64,000 nt of DNA, from positions 413,578,626-413,642,625 of the forward strand of contig CM019063.1 in the NCBI GenBank assembly GCA_009667805.1, in the 5' to 3' direction. Below are positions 23,385-34,689 of the stretch, piece after piece (the stretch's first letter is position 1; each line of letters starts with the position of its first letter). The stretch is from Leptobrachium leishanense (taxonomy: Eukaryota; Chordata; Amphibia; Anura; Megophryidae). Under the pieces are notes generated by a model, which did no database searches, was not told where the DNA came from, and saw only the letters and a program-made list of their open reading frames with translations. Both the position numbers and the translations under genes were made by a program.

Positions 23385-23765
23385 TTATTTATTTATTTAT
23401 AAAGTATTTTACCAGGAAGGATACATTGAGATCTCTCTCGTTTTCAAGTATGTCCTGGGTTCAAGAGCATTGAAATTTTTACAGTTGTTACAGAAATACA
23501 AAGTAATAAAATGCAAGATAGTAAAAAAACAACACAAATATACAGATTAACACAGAAATAAATATGTAGGAAATAAAGTCATTATGTTACATGTTTACAG
23601 GTACATTCTATATCCAGGTATTTTAATAGGGAGCTCTTGAGGGATTTAAGACTGGGGCAAGATTTGATTGTGTATGGGAGATTATTCCATAATTGCGGTG
23701 CTCTGTAGGAAAATGAGGATTGAGCCACTTTCTTTTTATATTGTGGTATTGCAAGTAAGGTTGAC
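23385..23765 (-). mobile_element. 5'-truncated LINE 3' UTR copy
   Basis: Closely follows 20883-21245: (TTTA)n, ggattttaccaggaagg-like tail, tgttacatgtttacaggt, gagccactttctttttat and ttgcaagtaagg. Only the 3' UTR and the last codons of the ORF are retained. Confidence 0.78.
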
Positions 23766-23925
23766 TGCTAACTTTTCAATTTTCCCATTATTGCAACATA
23801 TAATATTAAAGAGAAAAGACAGGGTATAGACGCAATATATGGAAAAGTGGTAAGAAGGGTACCAGTAAGCACGGTCGCCCTAACACCCACGTGTATCGTC
23901 CCTAATCACGAAACCATAGATACGA

Positions 23926-25371
23926 GTAGATAAAGAAGAGAAAGGGGTGTGGCGCTTCCCAATGCTGAATAATAGTGATTTTACACAAATGATACTTACC
24001 TCAAATCTGTTAAGCGCTTCAAAAGTAGATCGAGACCTCAATATGATGAAAAAACAAAATAGTTTAATATTCTAAGTACAATGCAGTTACAACAATGAGC
24101 AGACACAAACTCACACTTTTGCAGAGCCCAAATCGGCTCTAATGTATTCGCCTGTGGGTGGATTTCATATGGCCCCCCCACTGACCTCTAAAGCGAGAGT
24201 GATGCCTTCAGAAACCTCAGGGAGAGAGAAACATCATTTTGAGCAGGTTGTACAAAAGTTTGTCTGAAAATTGCATCAATAATCAGGTCCAATTTGGATA
24301 CACTCCAATCTAGGGGTCTCAACCTAGATTTTGAGTTGTCTCATTTTTTATGATGTTCAAACATTTCAATTTGCTGCCATTTGATTATGGGCTTTATTTC
24401 TGTCGAGATTGAACACCACCAGAACGGTATCTGTGCTGTAAGAGCAGGAAGTGTGATGCCGAGAAAGTGGACGTTGCCCTGCATATGTAGGTTTGGCACG
24501 CATGCGCATCGTAAGTACTTTCGGTTTCTGTTTCGACTCGCCGGATATTTACACGAGCATCACTTCCGTCTGGACTGGATGATGTCACTGATTGGATTGC
24601 TGGAGGTTTACACTGGTGGTGCGTTTGTCGGAAGAGTCAAAGCCATCGATTGGATTTCCAATTAAGAGGAAATGACAAATGGCCACTCCTCCGTATAAGG
24701 AACATTACGATTGGAAACACAATTAGAATTTGTTTAATAAAAAGAGGTCAGGGGACCTTATGATCATTACCGCTGAGGAAGCCGTGGGGTATACATGCCC
24801 AGGCGAAACGCGTTTGGTACTGCTGTAAGCGTTTATTGTTTTTATTGGCCAGTTTTTTCTTGGTCCTTTGGAATAAATTCAACTTTTTCACGGTGGTCCA
24901 TTTTCCTGTATTATCTTCCTATTTTACTTGAGGATTTTTGCAGGAGTTGTGCCCATTCAAACAAACTCCTTAGCGTACACAAGAGAGCCTATATCGGCTC
25001 AGGGACACGTGAGTGACCTGATTATTGATGCAATTTTGTGTCAAACTTTTGTACAATCTGCACCATGATGTTTCTCTCTCCCTGAGGTTTATGAAGGCAT
25101 CACTCTCGCTTTAGAGGTCAGTGGGGGGCCCATATGAAATCCACCCACGGGCGAATACATTAGAGCAGATTTGGGCTCTGCAAAGTGTGAGTTTATGTCT
25201 GCTCATTGTTATAACTGCATTGTACTTACAATGATACACTATTTTGTGTTGTTTTCATTATATTGAGGTCTCAAATTACTTTTGAAGCACTTAACAGATT
25301 TAAGTATCATTTGTGTAAAATCACTATTATTCAGCATTGGGAAGCGCCACACCCCTTTCTCTTCTTTATCT
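23926..25371. mobile_element. Fold-back element with about 360-bp arms
   Basis: The left arm (about 23926-24290) and right arm (about 25012-25371) are inverted copies, sharing gataaagaagagaaaggggt, ggtgtggcgcttcccaatgc, ctcaatat-atgaa and ggtcagtggggggcc-type segments with complements. The 720-bp centre is unique and includes gctgaggaagccg followed by ggcgaaacgcgtttgg at about 24772-24815. No transposase is seen and no target duplication was fixed. The arms differ by point changes and small indels, so it is not very recent. Confidence 0.78.
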
Positions 25372-25476
25372 ATAAATATCTAATATATAAAACAAATATT
25401 AGATACATACTCTTTGAATATTCATTATTACCTTGAGATCACACATATTCTTGCTCATATTAACACATAACACAAT

Positions 25477-26370
25477 CAGGGTTATTCAAAGAGATTAGAA
25501 AAGTCGCCGCACGTTCGGTGACTTTTCGTTCCCCGCACTTCGGGTCGATTCAGCGATCCTAGTTCGCCGACCCTGCGGTGTATTCAATGAGCACCACAGG
25601 GCCCCCCCCATAGTGCAGGGAAAACGTGCCGCAAACACACGGCACACTCACCGCAAACCCGGCGAACACTCACCGAACACTCACCGAAAACCGCAGAAAC
25701 AGCTGGATTAACCACGCCGAACACACCGGAAAAATCTGACTTGTCGCCAATCACAGTGCAGAGCAGCCACCAGAAAAAGCCGACACGCAGCCGAACGAGG
25801 TGAAAAAAAAAGGAAAACAGTACCCTTGAAAGTTTGAAAATTGAAACGCTGTTTGCAAAATAAATACTGAACGAAAATGTCTGGAATTTACATATAAGAT
25901 CCAATGAATGATAATAAAAAGGTCTGTTACAGAAAAAATAAAAATCAATGTAAAAAAAAAAGTATCCCAAAAAATGCCTAACAGATCCTAAAAAATCTAT
26001 GAATATAGGGACTTTTTAACTGCAGAATATAATAATAAATGGTTTATTAGATATTGTATTAAAACTGGAATATTTTTAACATTGAAGCCTATGGGATTCT
26101 CCTGAATAAACCTGTCCAAATGAAGGGCATACAGCAGGGCATTTCGGCAACTTTTCACTGCTGTTTTGTGTTTTCTGAATAGACAAAGCATTTCTTCTCT
26201 ATGGGGGATTTCACTGCCGCGAACAGGCACCGTACGTGCAGGAAATTCGCCAACATTTGGCGAACTGCCTGCTCTCTGAATAGCTGAATGGCCAGGAAAT
26301 GTAGCCGTACGCTGAATTTCAGTGTCCGGTTACAATTCGGAGCCAGATCAGCTCTCTTTGAATAACCCTG
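25477..26370. mobile_element. MITE with cagggttattcaaagag ends
   Basis: Left end cagggttattcaaagaga and right end tctctttgaataaccctg are complementary, with possible aat on both sides. This is the best-preserved copy of a family also seen at 18652, 20026, 33441, 37036 and 52440. The interior includes several gaacactcaccg repeats and gtctggaatttacatataag. It lacks genes; superfamily is not assigned. Confidence 0.75.
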
Positions 26371-26598
26371 AATATAGTTTATGTTTGATGTAACCAATCT
26401 GTCACCTTCTTCTAAACTCCGTTATTAAAAAGGGCTTTTTTGCTTATTTCTGGCTACATGTAATTATATTAAAATAAGAGTGTAAAATAAGAATGGGTTA
26501 TTGTACCAAAATAATTTAGTCATTCGGTAGAGAGATGCTGAATTTGAATTGTTACAGATTGAATTAGGAAAAGAGAAAAAATGTGCACACTGTAGTTC

Positions 26599-26635
26599 AT
26601 GTTTCCTAATTTTTAAAGAGGTTTGGATGCTACAT
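26599..26635 (+). repeat. 37-bp direct repeat, left of Helitron
   Basis: It starts atgtttcctaatttttaaag and ends ggatgctacat. It matches 32640-32676 at 35 of 37 positions by my reading. The Helitron at 26666-32606 plus short AT-rich TTTA/TAAA-type spacers lies between the two copies. Confidence 0.8.
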
Positions 26636-26665
26636 TATTCATTTATTTATTGTTTTATAAATATA

Positions 26666-26700
26666 CTAGGTGGAAAGACTGCCCAGAGGGCAGTCTATTG
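26666..26700 (-). terminator. Helitron 3' hairpin and CTAG end
   Basis: The plus strand reads ctaggtggaaagactgcc then agagggcagtct: a stem of about 9 bp with a short loop near the CTAG terminus. Such hairpins stop rolling-circle transposition in Helitrons. The same structure occurs at 34665-34700. Confidence 0.85.
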
Positions 26701-26779
26701 ATAAGTGTGGTGCGCATGAATGTTGGTCAAAACGAAAACACAGCAGCATCAAGAACAGTTAGTTAAATATTTTTACTGA

Positions 26780-28400
26780 CTATTTTGAATACATTTCTTT
26801 GAATACAACATTTTTTGTGAAGCATGCATCAGTCCCTGGTAATGGGTAGCCTTGTTCACGTCCATCGATGACGTTGATTTTAACATCTGCAGAGCTTTTG
26901 ACTCGAGAGTATGCAACATATAGTTGTCCATGGCTGAAGACGGGTTCCGGTAAATAGATGCCAACTCTGTCCAAGGTTTGTCCTTGGGATTTGTTAATAG
27001 TCATTGCAAATGCCAATTTAACAGGAAATTGTCTCCTTCTTAAAACAAATGGAAGTTCAGTGTTACTTGGGGCTAAATCTATTCTAGGAATAAAAACAGT
27101 TTTTCGTTCTGGGGTAGGTGTCAATACTTGAGCAATGATTAAATTTTGCCACATAGCTTTCACAATCAGTCTTGTTCCATTACACAGGCCTCTCTTTGTA
27201 TTCAGGTTACGCAGGAGCATAATAATACAGCCTATTTTGAGTTTCAGTTTATGAACTGGCATTCCAGAAGGAGCCAATTCATTTAAGAACTCAATGGGGT
27301 AATTATCCCTGTCTTCCTGGGATTTATCATCACTAGAATCAGTGCTTAAATAAGTGTAGCTCTCACCTTCTAACAAACTAAGCACTTCTTCATTGATGTT
27401 GTCCACATCACAATTTTTTGGGCATAAAATAGCAGTTTTCTCAAACGTTGAAATATCGTCAGGTTGTAAATGGTCATCATAAATTTCCTTGACAATGGAG
27501 TCTTTGCAGATCAATTTGGATGGTATCTGGAATATATCTTGATGGAAGCCATGTTGGTTTGTGAGTTTTCCATCGCCAAGTTTTATTGGCCAAGAACTAA
27601 ACTCAGGATCCACAGATCTTACATTTGTTTGTAGCTTTATGATCTTAAATGTATCCCACAGTGGATTTGATATAATGCTGGATTCAACGATAGCTGATCG
27701 ACTGCCATGTGCCACAACAGGTAGAGTTTGTCAAAAATTGCCTCCAAGGATAATTGTTTTACCGCCAAAAGTTTTGTTGTTTTTCATGAGCTCTTGCAGT
27801 AGTTTGTCGACGCATCTGAGAGAAACATTTGGAGCCATGGTTGATTCATCCCAAATTATAATTTTAGATTTTCTAAGGATTGTGGCATCATTAGAGTTTT
27901 GCCTCATAGAAGATGTTGAAGTGTCCAACAAAGGAACTGGCAGTTTAAATTGTGAGTGATATGTGCGTCCACCCTCTAGCAAATTAGCAGCAATTCCAGT
28001 AGAAGCAACTGCTAATGCTACCTCATTTTTTCCTCTAAATGTGTGCAATAAAGTTTGGTATAGGTATGTTTTCCCACTACCTCCAGGACCATCGAGAAAA
28101 TAACACCTTTGGGTTAATGTATCGTTTTGGGTGGCAGAAAAAATGTCTTAGAAAGTTTCTCTTTGTAGATCATTTAAAGCCGCCTGTATTTGTACTCCTA
28201 TGTGACTTTCAAGAACTGCATCATAGATGTCTGGTGTTTTGGTGGTTGAATAGTTGGTTGGAGTTGTTAAACCGAAATCCTGACATTTTTTCCCGTTAGA
28301 CATTCAAGACATTTTAATTGTTAATAGAGCATTATTGAGACATGGTTGGCAGTCTGGTGTGTGGCCAGGGTGTCTTGATAAGTCTTCAATGAGTTGTTGT
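26780..28400 (-). pseudogene. Helitron Pif1-type helicase domain
   Basis: On the minus strand a Walker A motif GPGGSGKT (about 28085-28060) follows CYFLDG and is followed by ASTGIAANLLEGGRTYHS (motif Ia region), IIWDESTMAP (Walker B, DES), GGNF, then PSGMPVHKLKLKIG and FAMTINKSQGQTL (motif VI region) and YVAYSRVKS. This order is that of Pif1-like helicases fused to Helitron Rep. An in-frame TGA at 27733-27731 stands where the family has an Arg after GGDF, consistent with a CGA to TGA change. Another stop (TAA) lies before DIFSATQND at about 28145. The 311-residue piece downstream of the TGA is the longest intact stretch. The helicase would unwind donor DNA in rolling-circle transposition; here it is broken. 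Confidence 0.9.
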
Positions 28401-30441
28401 TAATATTTTTCAAAGAGGTCTTTTGCATTTGGTGGAGATGCTAGAGCACAAATGTTGGCAAAAAGCTCTCGAAGCAGTTGAGGCATCATCTCACTTGAAG
28501 CTTCGTGAAGAGTGAAGTCCCATAATTCTTCATCCTGAAAAAGACTGAGTTTTTGAGCAACTTCTTTGAATGTTGGAAATTGCACACCACCAACTGTTCG
28601 GATATTTTCAAATGAAGTGGCTCCTTTAACATGGAGTAAAAGTAATCTCAAGCAAAATCTCTCTGCATCGGAATTTATGTTAACACTATTGGGCGAATGT
28701 ACTCTGTTATTTTCTCGATGTCTCAATCTTTTTTCCCATTTGGTATTTATCCGTTGAAATACAAAATGTTGTGGAATATCAGTATACAGGAATTGGCGCG
28801 CAGCCACATCTTCTCTGTTTAATTTAAACCAAGCAGTCAAAGTTGTGTCTCTTGATTGGGTTCTTTCTATAGCGTTCCTGATGTTATCTTCATTAAAGTA
28901 TACCGACTGTTCGCCAGGAAGGTGGATTTGTAATCGCACGATGGTATGTGTTTGATGGTGCATTTTGAAACCAAGAAGGCGCCATGCTGCTTCTGGAGCT
29001 GTTACATATCGGGAATCCATAAAGGAGGTGATCTCCTCTCATGATGAAGCATTGCATGTTCTTTGATGGCAATATTTGCACAGTCATGTCCTTTATAGAT
29101 GTATTTGAATAAGTACTTTACATTTTTTATAGAAGCGCAGCTCTCAACGTTTATATGGCAGTTGTATTTTAAAGCTAATAATGGGTTGTATGGCACAACC
29201 CAAGAGTTATTGATTATTTTTCCATTTACTTCAAGTGAAGCAGCTGTTTGTGTTCTCCGGTACAGTGGATAGCCGTCCATGTTTGGCAAAGTTTGTTCTT
29301 GGTATGGTTTTGGAAAGTTTTTAGAGCAAACACCATCAACCATACATAGCGATTTAATGTTATGAGGCCCACACGGTCCATGTATCATGTGTTTGATGAC
29401 TATTGCATGTAATCTGGGTTGTGCGTAAATGTCGGGTATTTCTGCAGAAATAAACCTATCAACAGCGTCAGCATCTTTAAGCTTATCTTGAGGTGATAAT
29501 ATGAGTAAAATATGTGCATGAGGTAATACACGTTTTTGAAGCTCTATTACATGAATTTTAGGGACAGGTTTACCTAACACATGTTTGTTTGTGATGTCGT
29601 GTAGTAGTTCTTTTAGCTTTAAATTGAAAACTTTGGCAACCAAATCAGGGCGGTATTCCACTGCTTGACCTTCTGTAATATTTTCTATAATTTCTGGCCA
29701 TTTTGAGTTGCATGTCATTGTTATGAAAAAGTCAGGCTTCCCATACTTTCACACAGTAGCCATGGCATCTTGGTAGTTTTGCAGCATGTTTCTGGGACTA
29801 CCCTGGAATGTTGATAGAAGTATTACTGCTTTTCCTGGTATCAAGCCCTGTTCTTAGGCAGCGTTTTGTAGATGGTCCATGAGACCTGTGTATTTTTCAA
29901 CTCGTAATTTGGACTGATTTTGTCGTACATAGTTTAGACGGTTACCTTCGGTCTTAACATATGCGTCTACAATGTACTGTTGAGTTAATTTGTCTGCATT
30001 TAAAAATGGGTTGAAATCTTTTCGGATGGAAAGCATGTAGCCATAAAATTGCATTTGAGTGACCCTTTCTCTTGGCTTAGCAGAGGAATGACTGCGTATG
30101 GTTTTTACAGTAGTAGGGGTATAGTTAAGTTTAATGCGAGGTGACCAACTTTGGTCCCCAAATGGAAATAAAAGTGGATAGAGCATCGGCTCTAAGTTTG
30201 GATCTAAAATGCTTATCCTTTCTGGTTTTCTTTCTGCGTTTTGAGTTCGACAATGAATAATAAGATCTCGTTCGAGAGGAGGTTCTCCATCATTATTTTG
30301 AAAAATAATAGCTACTTCATTACTGCGAGGTGCATTGTATCTGCGTTGATCGTCCGTGCGATCTTGTACTATCGCCATGGCATGGTGTATGCCCTCTGAG
30401 CTCTTGTTTACGTGTTTTGGGGGCTCTTTGGAGGGGGGCAC
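28400..30441 (-). pseudogene. Helitron Rep (HUH nuclease) and N-terminal region
   Basis: 30441-29854 is the Helitron-like N region (AIIFQNNDGEPPLERDLI; LYPLLFPFGDQSW). 29718-29002 carries the Rep motif ELQKRVLPHAHILLI with the paired His of the HUH nuclease, then VKYLFKYIYKGHD, which includes the catalytic Tyr-x3-Tyr/Lys region. 29020-28400 continues with MDSRYVTAPEAAWRLLGF and a linker to the helicase. Frame changes occur between 29854 and 29718 and near 29030-29050, where HERRSPP and MDSRYV are in different frames. The Rep nicks and joins strands in the nucleus. All key residues are visible in pieces, but no single frame spans the domain. Confidence 0.9.
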
Positions 30442-30840
30442 AGTTTTTTGTTAGGTCCTCACAGTTTTGTTTTTTTTCGTTGTTATTGTGAGTTATTTAT
30501 AATAACTGTGAGTTATTTTTAAAAAATTTCCTTGTTTTTTTTTTTTTCTTGGTGGTGTGGGGGCACTGGCTGTTGGGGGCACTGGTTTTTGTATGCCCTC
30601 TGAGCTCTTGTTTAAGTGCTTTGGGGGCTCTTTGAAGGGGGGCACCGATTTTTGTTAGGTCCTCAGAGGTGTTTTTTTTTTAATTTTTCGTTGTTAGTGT
30701 GGCTGTGAGTTGTTTTTAACATTTTTCCTTGGTTTCATTTTTTTTTTCTCTTGTTGGTGGTTGCTCAGTGGTGTAGGGCACTGGTTGTTGGGGTGGCACT
30801 GTTTTCTGTATGCCCTCCGAGTGCTCTGTTTTGGAGTTGG
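30385..30840 (+). repeat. Diverged tandem units in Helitron 5' region
   Basis: Three related stretches start tgtatgccctc(t/c)gag at about 30385, 30590 and 30808. The first two continue with ctcttgttta and ctttgggggctctttg. Units are about 205-220 bp apart and separated by T-rich runs. The frames across 30694-31355 come from this low-complexity sequence. Confidence 0.6.
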
Positions 30841-31058
30841 CCAGAGATTTTGGGGGGGGTGGGTGCACAAATTTTTTTTCTGGCCTGGTGCTTCTCGGTT
30901 CAATGGTGGAGGTGCCGGAGGTACGTAGTTATGGCCAGGATATAGGGGCCATTTCTGAGGGGGTGCTCCGTGCTCTTTTTTTTTCAGACGTGTGTTTTTT
31001 TTCCCCGGTGTATGGTGGTGCCAATTGGGCTGGGGGCTTTCCAGTGTATGGTGGTGGC

Positions 31059-32278
31059 CAGGGCCGGCGCATCCATGGAGCAGGGTGGAGCAGCCGCTCC
31101 AGGCAGCACTTTGTCAGGGGCAGCTTTTTGCTGCTCTTTCAAAGGCTGCCAGCCTGGACACGGCTGCAGGACAGTGTTCGGTTGAAAACCAAGCCACGCC
31201 TACCCCTCCAGCACGTGACTGTCCCTTTCAGCGGGCCGCCGCCCACCACTTTCAGCAGGCATGGAGGCCATCAGCTTAGGTTTTACCAGCCATGCAGCCT
31301 GGCTGTGGTCTCTCCTGCAGCGCAGTGCGCCTGTGAGACGGAACGCGATGTTTAGAGCCTGTCACGTGACACGCGCGGCAGGGCTCTGATGTCGTAGGCA
31401 AGCGCATACCTTTAAATGAATCTCGGGGAACCATGAGGCTGTTGTGGAGGTAGGTCTGGCTTGATTTCATACAGGAGACTCTGTTCCCCTCCCGCCCTTC
31501 TCTGCTCACAGGGACATGTTGCTGCCCCCTTTTAAGCACTGCCAGCTCCTCTGTCCTGACTGAGGGAAGGCCTGGACAGGCACCCTATCCCAGAGTCCTG
31601 AGGGAGCTGCCGATTGAGGGCTGCACGGGGCCCAGATTGAAGAAAATCTACAGTTCCCTTACAGCCCGCACAGCACGATGGGAGCTGTAGTTAGTTGTTA
31701 ACAGCTGGGGGATCTGCTTTTCACTGACCTGGCAAGGCCTGGGTGACTTTGATAAAATAAATAAATCAAATTATTACCTTTCTAAACTGAGGGGGGTTAG
31801 TATGGAGCTGCCAGGGTTTGATGGGGGAATTAAAGAAATGACTGGGACGCCGCATGTTTTAATGCCACTTTATGGCTTTTACCCTCCCCCCAGTATTCCC
31901 TGAATTATCAAATCATGGTGAAAAAACGAGCATTTTCCTAATTTCTTTCATACCTTCAGTAGGCGCTTCCTATTTAAAGGCACACCCTGTGAAATATAAT
32001 CAACAGTAACTCTGTGCCCTCCGGAGTCATTAATACTCTGCGTCTTCCCGTTACTGGCTGTGTTATGTGTGTAGCTGTGGAAGTATGGAAGTGTGTATGT
32101 GGAAGTGTGTGTGTCTGTATGTGGAAGTGTGTGTGTGTTACGGTATGTGGATGTGTGGGACAGTGGGCCGTGATATGTGGCGTTCTGTGATATGCTCATA
32201 CACACAATGTTTTTTTTGGGGTGGGGGGCAGCAATTCATCCTTTGCTCCAGGCAGCACAGTGGCTTGGGCCGGCCCTG
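31059..32278. mobile_element. hAT-type non-autonomous element in the Helitron
   Basis: Termini are cagggccggcgc and gggccggccctg, with the 8-bp duplication gtggtggc at 31051-31058 and 32279-32286. The next inner sequence also pairs: ctccaggcagcac occurs near both ends, in direct orientation. Near 32076-32150 is a tgtgtgtatgtggaag simple repeat. No transposase. It is younger than the Helitron that hosts it. Confidence 0.85.
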
Positions 32279-32639
32279 GTGGTGGCAATTGGGCTGGGGG
32301 CTCAGTGCGCCGTTTTTTCCTTTTATTTTTTTTGTATGTCTGCCGGTTGCTCTGCTCTGCTCTGCTCCGCTCCAATGCTTGAGGCGTTTTTGGCGCCTCA
32401 TATTATATATGGATGCTGCGCGTGCTGTGGCTGTTGGCTACGTGCGAACCCTGTTTCGCACGCATCCAACCACCCAAGCACGCTGTGGGCGTGCTGCGGC
32501 GGTTGGCTGCGTGCTCACCCAACAGCCGCAGCACGCCCACACCATGCGCATGCGCAGTAGAGGCTTGGCGACGGGCACGCCAAGCCTTACTGCATTATGT
32601 TATAGATAAATAAATCAATGATAAATAAATAATAAATAA

Positions 32640-32676
32640 ATGTTTCCTAATTTTTAAAGGGGTTAGGATGCTACAT
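32640..32676 (+). repeat. 37-bp direct repeat, right of Helitron
   Basis: Partner of 26599-26635 (starts atgtttcctaatttttaaag). Preceded by TAAA-type simple repeat at 32607-32639. Confidence 0.8.
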
Positions 32677-32679
32677 AAG

Positions 32680-33440
32680 GAATACTTTGTCATATTTCCA
32701 AGATAAGACAATATTAATGCAGTAAGATTTAATTCCAAAATTCTTGACGCTTAAGCTAAATATTTATAATTGAAACTGATTTCTAATAATAAAAATTAAG
32801 ACTGTGTTTATTGTCTGTAACAAAATAATAAGGTGTCATGGGCGCCTCTAACTTCTTTTAAATTTACAGCTGCCTTAAGGTTTTTCAATTGGATATTTGA
32901 CGCTGATAGCTTTGAAATTGGAGTCCTTGGACAGTTATTTACATCCACTGGAGACATTCCAAAATATACATAGTAACAGTTATAAATATTATAATCATGA
33001 CAAGAATAAAGGAACTATTTCTGTGTATTATTGTTGACCCATGAAGCAAACGAATTTAAAGCTAATGCAACACATTGAGAGCTGACCTCTTTGCATAAGA
33101 ATGACTGGATCATGGCACAAATCGCTGCAGTATAACACGTTCTAGCGTTTCTTTTGATACATCCAGCTGTTTTACTTTAGAAATGAATAGAAATGGTGTT
33201 GCCTATCAGTGAATTATTAATCCAATTTATGTAGAAATGTGTGGCACATGAAAGCTTCAAGGCTGTGTTCTCTAAAAAGTCATGACAGAATAATACAGTA
33301 TGTTTAAATAACTTGGATCAATTATGATCCGTTTTATGTACAGAATAATAAATCATCTATACAATGACTTGGCATCATTGGCAGTATACTTGTAGCTTTA
33401 GCCAATGCTTTCTCTCATTATAGTGGCCTACAATGACAGG
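32680..33440. other. AT-rich non-coding sequence
   Basis: No recognisable gene, repeat end or structural RNA. Confidence 0.5.
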
Positions 33441-34336
33441 CAGGGTTATTCAAAGAGATCCGAATTGCTGGCGAAAGGTAACCGAACGCTGAAATTCAGC
33501 ATACGGTTACCTTTCCTGGCCATTCAGCTATCCAGAGAGCAGGCAGTTAGCCAAATGTTGACGAATTGCCTGCACATACGGTGCTTGTTCGGTGCCTGTT
33601 CGAGGGCAGTGAATCCCCATAGAGAAGCAATAGTTCGTCTATTCAGAGAACAAAAACCAGCAGTGAAAAGTTGTCGGATTGCCCTGCTGTTCGGTAGTTT
33701 AATTCGACAGGTTTATTCAGGCAAATCCCATAGGCTTCAATGATAAAAATATTCTCGTTTTAATTCAATATCTACTAAACCATTGATTATAATATTCTGC
33801 AGTAAAAAAGTCTCTTTATTTTTAGATTTTTTTAGGATCTTTTAGACATTTTTTGGTTTTTTGTTTGCAAACATTTTTTTTTAAATTGTTTTTTCTTTTA
33901 TCTGCAACAGCCCTTTTTATTATCATTCATTGGATCTTATATGTAAATTTCAGACATTTTCGTTCTGTAGTTTCTTTGCAAACAGCGTTTCACTTTTCAA
34001 ACATTCAAGCGTAGCGTTTTTTTTTTGTTCACTCCATTTGTCTGCGGTGTCAGCTTTTTCCGGCAGCTACTCTGCGCTGTGATTGGCGGCTGCTCGGGTT
34101 TCTACGGCGTGTTCGGCGGGGTTAATCCAGATGTTTTTGCGGGTTTCGGTGTGCCTTCGCCGGGTTTTGCGGTGAGTGTTCGTAGGGTTTGCGGCGGCTT
34201 TTCCCTGCACTACGACGGCCCTGTGACTTCCTGAATACACCGCAGGGTCGCCAAAATGGGATCGCCAAATCGCATTGAATTGAACGAAAAGTCACCGAAC
34301 GTGCGGTGACTTTTCGATTCTCTTTGAATAACCATG
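33441..34336. mobile_element. MITE, cagggttattca family, inverse orientation
   Basis: Begins cagggttattcaaagagatc and ends gattctctttgaataaccatg. The body is the reverse complement of 25477-26370 (cttatatgtaaatttcagac, ctgcagtaaaaaagtctc, gcggtgagtgttcg-like). One terminal base differs (ccatg for ccctg). No genes. Confidence 0.75.
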
Positions 34337-34689
34337 TTAGTCTTCCAAGATTAAGAGATTTATTGGAAAAACAATAGGCAGAATTTCAGCCCTAGATGAG
34401 GCTTTTGTCAAGCCCATCTATAATCCAAGCCTAACTATTGTACACGGACAATATTGGAAAAGGGCATAGTCAGGCGGGTCTGGAATTTCAGGACATATGT
34501 TGGGGGTTGAAAATTTCTTTAGTTCTAACCAGAAGGATTGGACACTATCTGCGGACGTGTGGGAACATTTCTAGCAAGCTGATGTGTTGACTCCCATTAT
34601 AAAAAGTACACCCAATGTAGGATGTTATAAGCCATTTCCTGGTATGAAATGGTATTATATGAAACAAGGTGGAAAGCCTGCCCAGAGGG

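Larger units (their letters stand above)
26666..32606 (-). mobile_element. Helitron, both termini present, coding part degraded
   Basis: On the minus strand the element begins TCTATAAC (32606 downward) and ends with the hairpin agactgccctctgggcagtct followed by ttccacCTAG, ending at 26666. It is inserted between A and T, as expected for Helitrons. The Rep-helicase coding region runs from 30441 to 26780. The 5' non-coding region holds GC-rich sequence, three related gccctctgagctc-type stretches, and a nested hAT at 31059-32278. Without the hAT it is about 4.7 kb. Frameshifts and stops make it non-autonomous now. Confidence 0.9.

Noticed and set aside
24381..24665. 94-residue frame in fold-back centre
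   Set aside because: No domain, no splice-consistent context, lies in repeat DNA.
30694..31355. Frames of 60-180 residues
   Set aside because: Low-complexity T- and G-rich Helitron 5' sequence and a nested hAT; no motif.
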